Positions 1-5,248 of a DNA stretch of 5,753 bases are shown piece by piece. Location: NCBI GenBank assembly GCA_015486905.1, contig WFQV01000032.1:1-5753 (forward strand), read 5' to 3'. A program made the position numbers and the translations under genes. How positions within the stretch are numbered: the stretch's first letter is position 1; every line of letters starts with the position of its first letter. The notes beneath the pieces were generated by a model. It was not told the origin of the DNA and made no database searches. It worked only from the letters and a program-made list of their open reading frames with translations. This stretch comes from Melioribacteraceae bacterium. Its GTDB lineage: Bacteria; Bacteroidota; Ignavibacteria; Ignavibacteriales; Melioribacteraceae.

Positions 1-27
1 CCGCCAAGGCGGGGTCGAAATGACAAT
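1..27. repeat. Edge of a G+C-rich inverted-repeat element, possibly a dispersed repeat
   Basis: The window opens with the inverted repeat CCGCC-AA-GGCGG at 1-12, followed by GGTCGAAATGACAA. Read on the minus strand this gives TTGTCATTTCGACC leading into CCGCCTTGGCGG. It is far richer in G+C than the flanking DNA and sits outside any gene, which is typical of short dispersed intergenic repeats. The element probably continues to the left of the window. Only one copy is visible, so calling it a repeat is inference from style. Confidence 0.4.
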
Positions 28-90
28 TTCAAACTTTTTGGACAACGCCCAATAGATTCATTCAGTTTATAATTACGCATTCTTTCCTAA

Positions 91-118
91 CAATCCAATC
101 ATCCAATCATCCATCCAA
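91..118. repeat. Short direct repeat of CCAATCAT
   Basis: Two perfect adjacent copies of the 8-mer CCAATCAT lie at 95-102 and 103-110. They are preceded by a partial copy (CAAT, 91-94) and followed by truncated units CCAT and CCAA up to 118. It is a simple-sequence tract with no sign of coding. Slippage-prone tracts like this may vary in copy number between strains. Confidence 0.65.
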
Positions 119-129
119 CAATGCATTCC

Positions 130-145
130 TATCGCGATAAATCGC
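130..145. repeat. Overlapping palindromes around TATCGCGATA
   Basis: TATCGCGATA at 130-139 is a perfect 10-bp palindrome. It overlaps a second inverted repeat, GCGAT-AA-ATCGC, at 134-145. The two are mutually exclusive foldings of the same 16 bases. It could be a protein-binding palindrome or a fragment of a REP-like element. No adjacent gene start supports an operator role, since the next start lies more than 400 bp away. Confidence 0.45.
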
Positions 146-148
146 AAT

Positions 149-183
149 TTAGAAGTTAGAAGTTAGAATTTAGAAGTTAGAAT
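149..183. repeat. Five-copy 7-bp tandem repeat, TTAGAAG/TTAGAAT
   Basis: Five consecutive heptamers run from 149 to 183: TTAGAAG, TTAGAAG, TTAGAAT, TTAGAAG, TTAGAAT. Only the last base of the unit varies. The tract lies in non-coding DNA directly after the TATCGCGATA palindrome. A 7-bp unit is not a multiple of three, and the tract is not in a usable reading frame, so it is a microsatellite rather than coding sequence. Its copy number may be polymorphic. Confidence 0.75.
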
Positions 184-284
184 TTTGAAAAAATATGCTT
201 TACTAATTTCTAATTTTATATTATGTTTAGATATTTTTATAATGCAAAATTTCCAGACAAAAAAAATAAGGATTTAAGCTGTAA

Positions 285-509
285 TACTCTAACGCGGCAA
301 AGCCGGCAGCCAATTTCCCAATTTCAATTATTCCAGAAAGTTTAAAATATTTTGAAAAAAACGAAGATTTGATTGAGGATACTATATTATCCAATTGACA
401 CGACACTAGAAAAGAACCTGTTTATTATTTGGGAATTAACTGGCGGTTTGGTAATATGCAAAAAGAAAAATCAAAATTAAAATTTGAAGGAGAAGGATTG
501 AGGAAGTAA
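285..509 (+). pseudogene. Degraded 3' end of an outer membrane beta-barrel/TonB receptor-like gene
   Basis: One frame reads from 285 to the TAA at 507-509 with a single internal stop, a TGA at 396-398. Several stops would be expected by chance at this base composition. After the TGA the translation contains KEPVYYLGINWRFGNM and ends in a charged K/E/G-rich tail, EGEGLRK. A last beta strand ending in Y/W-R-F-G, followed by a short polar tail, is typical of the C-terminus of Bacteroidota outer membrane beta-barrel and TonB-dependent receptor families. Before the TGA the frame reads IPESLKYFEKNEDLIEDTIL, which looks coding but is not diagnostic. No start codon with a ribosome site and no upstream barrel sequence is present, since another in-frame stop lies at 282-284. 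I take it as the tail of a gene whose body has been lost. The part after 399 is the best supported; the part before it could be chance. Confidence 0.4.
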
Positions 510-554
510 ATATACATTCCAAAAATTACTTTTATATTATATTTAATAGATATT

Positions 555-562
555 GAAAGGAG
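555..562 (+). promoter_or_regulatory. Shine-Dalgarno site that fixes a GTG start
   Basis: GAAAGGAG at 555-562 lies 9 nt before the GTG at 572. It is the strongest ribosome binding site in the window and is what decides the GTG start for the phosphatase. The next in-frame ATG is codon 37, which would remove the signal peptide and has no comparable site. A good Shine-Dalgarno is notable because many Bacteroidota lack one. Confidence 0.8.
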
Positions 563-571
563 TACTATTTA

Positions 572-1399
572 GTGATAAACAAACAAAATTTTTACCCGGC
601 AATAATTGCGATTTTACTCAGCTTCAACTTAATATTCGCACAAAATAATTCAAATGATAAAAGTATTACAAAACTTTTTATGAATGATGCGATTGATGCC
701 TTTGATGTTGGTTTTGCCACAGTTAAACAACCCTTGGAATTTTCTCAAAATGATTGGTTAACATTCGGTTCAATTGTCGGTGGAACAGCTACGTTATTTA
801 CTATTGATAAAAGTATCAGAAAAATTGCTTTAGGAAATCAAACAAATTTAAATAACAAAATATTCAATTTCGATTCATTTTACGGTAATGGTTATACGGC
901 AATTTTTACTGCAGGATTATATGGAATAGGTTTGTTCTCCGGTAGTTCTAAAATTAGGGACTTGGGTTTGCACGCATCGGAAGCTTTTATTATTTCCGGA
1001 CTAGTAACAGGAATATTAAAAGTAATGATTGGAAGACGAAGACCATATGCAGGTAATGAACATATATTTTTCAAACCGTTTCAATTTACAAATAACGATT
1101 TTCAAGCTTTACCAAGTGGGCACACAACCGTAGCTTTTGCTGTTTCAACTGTGATGGCACAATATTTGGATAATGTTTACTGGAAATCATTTTGGTATGG
1201 TGCTGCGGGAATGGTAGCTCTCTCAAGAATTTATCATAATCAACATTGGGTTTCCGATGTATTCCTAGGAGCGGCAGTCGGTTATTTTGTGGGAAATTTT
1301 GTTGTTGGTTTCAACAAAAAGAATAATTCGAAAAATTCAGATGTTAAAGTTTTGCCGAATTTATCGGTCAATAGAATTGGAGTTCAATTATCTTTTTAA
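572..1399 (+). CDS. Exported PAP2-family phosphatase (type 2 phosphatidic acid phosphatase)
   Basis: This is a 275-residue membrane-associated phosphatase of the PAP2/acid phosphatase superfamily. The family removes phosphate from lipid phosphates or isoprenyl pyrophosphates on the outer face of the inner membrane. All three signature motifs are intact: K150-x6-R157-P158, P181-S-G-H184, and S218-R219-x5-H225-x3-D229. H225 is the expected nucleophile and H184 the acid/base. Residues 1-23 form a signal peptide (cleavage after IFA, before QNN). Hydrophobic segments follow at about 62-78, 108-124, 135-150, 186-199 and 230-247. The start is GTG, chosen because GAAAGGAG lies 9 nt upstream and the signal peptide begins here. 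The C-terminal 15 residues (LPNLSVNRIGVQLSF) look like a final beta strand ending in Phe, which is unusual for a purely inner-membrane enzyme. The substrate cannot be read from the sequence; undecaprenyl pyrophosphate, phosphatidylglycerol phosphate or lipid A phosphates are all possible. The gene stands alone, with 95 bp before the next gene. Confidence 0.9.
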   Translation: MINKQNFYPAIIAILLSFNLIFAQNNSNDKSITKLFMNDAIDAFDVGFATVKQPLEFSQNDWLTFGSIVGGTATLFTIDKSIRKIALGNQTNLNNKIFNFDSFYGNGYTAIFTAGLYGIGLFSGSSKIRDLGLHASEAFIISGLVTGILKVMIGRRRPYAGNEHIFFKPFQFTNNDFQALPSGHTTVAFAVSTVMAQYLDNVYWKSFWYGAAGMVALSRIYHNQHWVSDVFLGAAVGYFVGNFVVGFNKKNNSKNSDVKVLPNLSVNRIGVQLSF

Positions 1400-1426
1400 T
1401 AAAAGAAAATATCAAAACAAAAAATT

Positions 1427-1447
1427 ATTAAATAGAAGATATTTAAT
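1427..1447 (+). terminator. Weak A/T-only hairpin after the phosphatase gene
   Basis: ATTAAATA (1427-1434) and TATTTAAT (1440-1447) can pair as an 8-bp stem around the 5-nt loop GAAGA. The stem has no G:C pairs and the bases after it are mixed A and T rather than a clear U-tract, so it would be a poor intrinsic terminator. It is the only stem of any length in the 1400-1494 gap. The gap may equally hold the promoter of the kinase operon, but I see no clear match to one. Confidence 0.2.
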
Positions 1448-1494
1448 TAGTCAAAATTTTAAAATAATATATTTCATATAAATTAAGTATATTT

Positions 1495-2931
1495 ATGAAG
1501 TTCATGAAACTAAAGAATTCTCTTCAAACAAAAATTGGAATATATTTCATCCTTTTTGCTTTGGTAATTATCAATTCAATCGGCTGGGTACTTTATTATC
1601 AATCGGAAAAATATTTTGATGAAGAGCTCGGGATAAATCTGCAATACATTGCAAAAGCGTCGGCAAAGTTAGTAGATTCCGATTTGTTTTCTTACCTTAA
1701 AATCGGAAGCGAGCGGGGCAAATTTTATAAATCTCTCAGCGAACCGTTAAGAAAACTCCAAAAATCATTCGGACTCAAAAGGGTTTACATTGTCAATAAT
1801 CATTACAATCTTCTTTTGGATTCGGATCCTAACGGGAAAGTAGGAGAAACGATTCCGCATCTCGAAAGTAATTTGGTTGAACTTCAAATGAGCAAAAAAG
1901 GAGCGGCGGTTCGTTCGACTTTATATCGCGCTTATGACGGCAAACTGTATAAATCTGCATTCGCTCCGGTAAAAAATAAAAAAGGAAAAGTTGTCGCTCT
2001 TGCTTGCGTTGATGCAAGTCCCGCTTATCTTAATGTGATTAATAAGATAGAGGATTTTGTCCTGTTGCTTAATTTAATTAGCCTGATTACCGCAATATTG
2101 ATAAGTCTGCTTCTTGCCCGCACAATAGTAAACCCGATAAAAGCTCTTGCTGCGGCAGCCCAAAGAGTGAGTAAGGGGAATTATGAAATTCCAGTACAAA
2201 TTAAATCGAAGGATGAATTAGGTTTCCTTGGGAATATTTTTAATCTGATGCAGGAAAATATTAGAGGTAACGAACAAAAGGTGAAAGAACTTTCCGCAGC
2301 AGTAGCTCACGAAATAAGAAATCCGCTTAACTCAATTTCGCTTTATTTAGGTCTGTTGAAGAGAACTCTGAAAAGAGAAAATCAGAGCGTTGAATCGGTA
2401 GAAAAAATACAGAAAGAGATTGAGACCTTAAACAATATAGTGGCGGATTTCCTTTATTTTTCACGTCGTCCGGAACTCAAGAAAACTAAATTTAAAGTTT
2501 CGGAATTATTTGAGGAAAGTTTATTTTTAGCAAATGATAAAATCATAAGGAAAAAAATTGAGGTAAAAACCGTAATTATTCCTCAAAATCTTATGGTTAA
2601 CGGAGATAAAACTCAACTTAAACAAGCCGTGTTAAATCTTATCATAAATGGTGTACAAGCAATGGATTGCTGCGGAAAATTGGAATTATCCGCTTTTGAC
2701 AAAGAGGGAAAGATAAACATACAAATTATTGACAACGGAAGCGGAATAGAAGGAAAAAACATTAAAAAAATTTTTGAGCCGTTTTTCTCTAAAAGAAGTA
2801 ACGGAACAGGTTTGGGATTGGCAATAGTTTCCAATATAATTGCTCAACATAATGGTACAATAATTGTTGAAAGTAAAGTTGGACATGGAGCTAAATTTTT
2901 AATAAGATTACCCTATGAAGAGGCAGTTTAA
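1495..2931 (+). CDS. Membrane sensor histidine kinase with Cache/PAS-like sensor and HAMP domain
   Basis: This is a 478-residue two-component sensor kinase. TM1 is at about 13-35 and an extracytoplasmic sensor at about 36-187. Within it, a segment around 97-175 (VYIVNNHYNLLLDSDPNG, then KSAFAPVKNKKGKVVAL) has the Cache/PAS-like strand pattern. TM2 is at about 188-208, a HAMP domain at 209-262, and HisKA has phospho-acceptor H272 in HEIRNP. The HATPase_c domain is complete: N-box N385, G1 box DNGSGI (413-418), F-box FEPFF (427-431) and G2 box GTGLGL (437-442). All catalytic motifs are intact. The H-box and lack of a receiver domain match kinases that pair with NtrC-type regulators, such as the NtrB/ZraS/AtoS style. 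The ATG at 1495 has no clear Shine-Dalgarno, and codon 4 (ATG at 1504) is an equally possible start that leaves TM1 intact. The stop codon directly abuts the start of the regulator gene, so the two are cognate partners. The ligand is unknown; the sensor faces the periplasm. Confidence 0.93.
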   Translation: MKFMKLKNSLQTKIGIYFILFALVIINSIGWVLYYQSEKYFDEELGINLQYIAKASAKLVDSDLFSYLKIGSERGKFYKSLSEPLRKLQKSFGLKRVYIVNNHYNLLLDSDPNGKVGETIPHLESNLVELQMSKKGAAVRSTLYRAYDGKLYKSAFAPVKNKKGKVVALACVDASPAYLNVINKIEDFVLLLNLISLITAILISLLLARTIVNPIKALAAAAQRVSKGNYEIPVQIKSKDELGFLGNIFNLMQENIRGNEQKVKELSAAVAHEIRNPLNSISLYLGLLKRTLKRENQSVESVEKIQKEIETLNNIVADFLYFSRRPELKKTKFKVSELFEESLFLANDKIIRKKIEVKTVIIPQNLMVNGDKTQLKQAVLNLIINGVQAMDCCGKLELSAFDKEGKINIQIIDNGSGIEGKNIKKIFEPFFSKRSNGTGLGLAIVSNIIAQHNGTIIVESKVGHGAKFLIRLPYEEAV

Positions 2932-4335
2932 ATGGAAAACATAATTTTAGTTGATGACAACTTAAGTACTATTGACGCTTTGTCACAGATAATAAGAGAA
3001 AAGGGCTACACGGAAATAACCGCCGAATCGGCCGAAGAAGCATTAGAAAAATTCCATAAGTCACCGGTCGATTTAATTATAACCGATATGAAATTGCCGG
3101 GAATGAGCGGGCTCGAATTGTTAAGAAAGGTAAAAAGGCTAAACGACGCTTTGCCGATAATAGTCGTAACCGCATTTGGAAGTGTGGAAAAAGCTGTTGA
3201 AGCCGTCAAGCTCGGAGCATTCGATTTTATTACTAAGCCGTTTACTGTAGAGGAAATAGAAATAAAAATTGAAAAGGCTCTCCGAGCCGGTAGGTTGGCA
3301 AAAGAAAATAAAGAGTTAACGCTTGAAAACGAGTATTTACGCTCCGAATTCGCCTCCGATTTTTCGGAAATAATAGGAAAGAGTAAAGAGATAATGGAAG
3401 TTTTTAATCAAATAGAAAAGGTTGCGAACGCGAGTTCTCCAGTTTTAATTTGGGGAGAGAGCGGCACGGGGAAGGAATTAGTAGCCAGAGCTATCCATTA
3501 CAACAGCGATAGGAGAAACAAACCTTTCGTCAGGGTAAATTGCGCCGCTTTAGCTCAAAGCTTACTGGAAAGCGAGCTTTTCGGACACGAGAAGGGAGCT
3601 TTCAGCGGAGCTATTCGTAAAAAGCCAGGTCGATTCGAAATTGCTCGGGAAGGGACAATCTTTTTAGATGAAATCGGTGAAGTTTCCGCCGATGTTCAAG
3701 TTAAATTACTCAGGGTTCTTCAGGAAAAAGAGTTTGAAAGAGTGGGGGGAACCGAGACTCTTAAAATGAAAGCAAGAGTAATAACTGCGACAAACCGGGA
3801 CCTAAAAGAGTTAATAAGAGAAAACAAATTCAGAGAAGACCTTTATTACCGGTTGAATGTAGTTCCGATTTATTTGCCGCCCTTACGGAGGCGTAAAGAA
3901 GATATTCCGTTGTTAGTGAATCATTTTATAAAAAAATATAGTGCCGAAGCAAAAAAACAGATAATGGGGATAAAAAAAGAAGCCCTTGAAACTCTAATAG
4001 AATATGAATTCCCCGGAAATATTCGCGAATTGGAAAATATTATTGAACGAGCTATAGTTATGAACAGCGGAAATCTGTTAACACTAAAAGATTTTCCGGA
4101 ATCAATTATAGAAGGAATGGCACAAAATCAGTTTAATCAAACCGCGGTTAAGGAAGCAGAACCGGGATTAACACTCTTGGTTAATAATTACGAGGAAAAA
4201 CTTATTCGCGATGTATTGAAAAAAAATAACGGGAATATTTCTAAAACCGCAAAAGAATTGAAAGTAAAACGAACTACATTAAGATATAAAATGGAAAAAT
4301 ATGGTTTAATTGGTACCGAATTAAATGATGATTAA
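2932..4335 (+). CDS. NtrC-family sigma-54-dependent response regulator
   Basis: This is a 467-residue cytoplasmic transcription activator of the NtrC class. The receiver domain (1-120) has acidic pocket D8/D9, phospho-acceptor D52, T80 and K102. A charged helical linker spans 120-140. The AAA+ sigma-54 interaction domain (about 145-380) has Walker A GESGTGKE (175-182), GAFSGA (222-227, the sigma-54 contact loop, with Ser in place of the usual Thr), Walker B IFLDEIGE with D246/E247, sensor I ATNRD (286-290), arginine-finger candidates R301 and R307, and sensor II PGNIRELEN (361-369). A Fis-type helix-turn-helix lies at about 420-458 (NISKTAKELKVKRTTLRYKM). Length and domain order are standard. 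The ATG sits immediately after the kinase TAA, with GAAGAGG at 2917-2923 as ribosome site, 8 nt upstream. After phosphorylation by the kinase it should oligomerise and open sigma-54 promoters. Its targets cannot be identified here. Confidence 0.95.
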   Translation: MENIILVDDNLSTIDALSQIIREKGYTEITAESAEEALEKFHKSPVDLIITDMKLPGMSGLELLRKVKRLNDALPIIVVTAFGSVEKAVEAVKLGAFDFITKPFTVEEIEIKIEKALRAGRLAKENKELTLENEYLRSEFASDFSEIIGKSKEIMEVFNQIEKVANASSPVLIWGESGTGKELVARAIHYNSDRRNKPFVRVNCAALAQSLLESELFGHEKGAFSGAIRKKPGRFEIAREGTIFLDEIGEVSADVQVKLLRVLQEKEFERVGGTETLKMKARVITATNRDLKELIRENKFREDLYYRLNVVPIYLPPLRRRKEDIPLLVNHFIKKYSAEAKKQIMGIKKEALETLIEYEFPGNIRELENIIERAIVMNSGNLLTLKDFPESIIEGMAQNQFNQTAVKEAEPGLTLLVNNYEEKLIRDVLKKNNGNISKTAKELKVKRTTLRYKMEKYGLIGTELNDD

Positions 4336-5230
4336 CAACAAAAATTTAGTAACGGCAAATATTGTTTTATTTCTCATGCTGGCATTTGTTTGTACGAATC
4401 CGGTAATTGCACAATCTTACTCAATTCAAAATCTTGTTACGGAATCGAAGACTATTCAGGATTCTATTACTACACTACAATTGCATTTAGATGATTTGCA
4501 AAACCGTTTTGGGCAACTCAATAGTGATATATACCGGCTAAAAACAGAGCTTAGAGCGGTTGAAAATCCGATAAAAAGAATTAAACTCGAAAGAGCATTA
4601 AAAGAATCATCAAAATATGCCGAGCAAATCAAACTGATTAATTTGAGAATAGAAGACCTCGATAAAAAACTAAAGAGTAATTACAAAGAAATAATCAACG
4701 TTCTTAACGAGAAAATCAATTCGGAAATTAATAATTTCAATTCTACCGATGAATCATCGTTAAAAACAACGATTATAGAAAAAGTAAATGAGCTGGAAGA
4801 TAAAAAACAACAGTATTATAAATTATTGAATGAAAAGATTCCGGTAATTATTAAGGATAAAACGATTGAGATAACTACAAAGGATAATCTTTCGAGTATA
4901 AACTTAAAAATATACCTATTAAAAGATAAACTTGCTTTTCTCGAGGAAGAGAAAAAGTATCTTTTACAAAAGAAAAAAGAATTTAATGCCGATCTTTCGA
5001 TTTATACGGAAATGAGTAATTTTATGAGTGATCTCAGACGAAGCCTTGACGAGGAACAAGAATTTTATGACCCAGACAGAGCCGAAAAAATAACTCTGAA
5101 GATAAAAGAGATAAAAAATAAACTCTCGAGCATTAATAAAAGATTATCTGCAATAAGGGAGAACAAAATTTATTATACCCGTAAATTGAACAAATTTAAC
5201 AAATATAAAAAGAGTTTACTTTTACGCTAA
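4325..5230 (+). CDS. Exported coiled-coil protein of unknown function
   Basis: I do not recognise the family of this 301-residue protein. Residues 1-29 form a signal peptide: a basic N-terminus, a hydrophobic core LFLMLAFVC, and likely cleavage after VIA before QS. C23 is not in a lipobox (the preceding residues are AFV), so a lipoprotein is unlikely. The mature part is almost wholly helical and charged, with heptad-like spacing of L/I among K/E at about 36-135 and 190-290. The middle segment at about 170-190 (KIPVIIKDKTIEITTKD) looks like beta strand and may be a small globular insert or hinge. No catalytic motif, M23 peptidase or TPR is visible. The C-terminus is very basic. The start overlaps the regulator's end by 11 nt (tandem ATGATG, then ATTAA), so translation is probably coupled; the second ATG at 4328 is equally possible. 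The position between a two-component system and a barrel-like protein suggests a periplasmic role tied to the envelope. Confidence 0.8.
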   Translation: MMINNKNLVTANIVLFLMLAFVCTNPVIAQSYSIQNLVTESKTIQDSITTLQLHLDDLQNRFGQLNSDIYRLKTELRAVENPIKRIKLERALKESSKYAEQIKLINLRIEDLDKKLKSNYKEIINVLNEKINSEINNFNSTDESSLKTTIIEKVNELEDKKQQYYKLLNEKIPVIIKDKTIEITTKDNLSSINLKIYLLKDKLAFLEEEKKYLLQKKKEFNADLSIYTEMSNFMSDLRRSLDEEQEFYDPDRAEKITLKIKEIKNKLSSINKRLSAIRENKIYYTRKLNKFNKYKKSLLLR

Positions 5231-5248
5231 TTTAAATATGAGCTGAAA

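Larger units (their letters stand above)
1..571. other. Intergenic region with repeats and a decayed gene end
   Basis: This stretch contains no intact gene that I can support on either strand. It holds several short repeats and palindromes (listed separately) between about 1 and 311. A frame reading as the degraded 3' end of an outer membrane protein gene follows at about 285-509. The last 60 bases are A/T-rich and lead into the ribosome binding site of the phosphatase gene. I found no convincing promoter, tRNA or riboswitch here. The patchwork of repeats beside a gene remnant suggests a site of past rearrangement or gene loss; that is inference. Confidence 0.7.

Noticed and set aside
149..183. 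Short tandem repeats considered as a CRISPR array
   Set aside because: The 7-bp units are contiguous with no spacers and are far too short for CRISPR repeats.
396..398. In-frame TGA read as selenocysteine or as Trp under an altered genetic code
   Set aside because: The frame lacks a start and the body of a gene, the other genes use TGG for Trp and end in TAA, and no selenocysteine insertion hairpin is apparent. Gene decay is simpler.
441..460. TGGC...TGCA resembling a sigma-54 -24/-12 promoter
   Set aside because: The spacing between the GG (442-443) and the GC (458-459) is about 4 bp too long for the strict sigma-54 spacing, and the sequence is better explained as codons for NWRFGNM in the gene remnant.
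1465..1475. TAATAT and TATATTTC as promoter -10/-7 elements for the kinase operon
   Set aside because: The region is almost pure A/T, so such matches are expected by chance, and no -35 or -33 partner lies at a suitable distance.
1287..1481. A 64-codon open frame overlapping the end of the phosphatase gene
   Set aside because: It overlaps the conserved phosphatase frame, its tail is low-complexity A/T-rich sequence, it has no ribosome site, and its product resembles no protein type.
1829..2017. Minus-strand open frame inside the kinase gene
   Set aside because: It lies antisense to the conserved sensor region of the kinase, has no ribosome site and shows no protein-like features.
2613..2886. 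Two overlapping minus-strand open frames inside the kinase ATPase domain
   Set aside because: They are antisense shadows of the strongly conserved N, G1 and G2 boxes, and they overlap each other in different frames.
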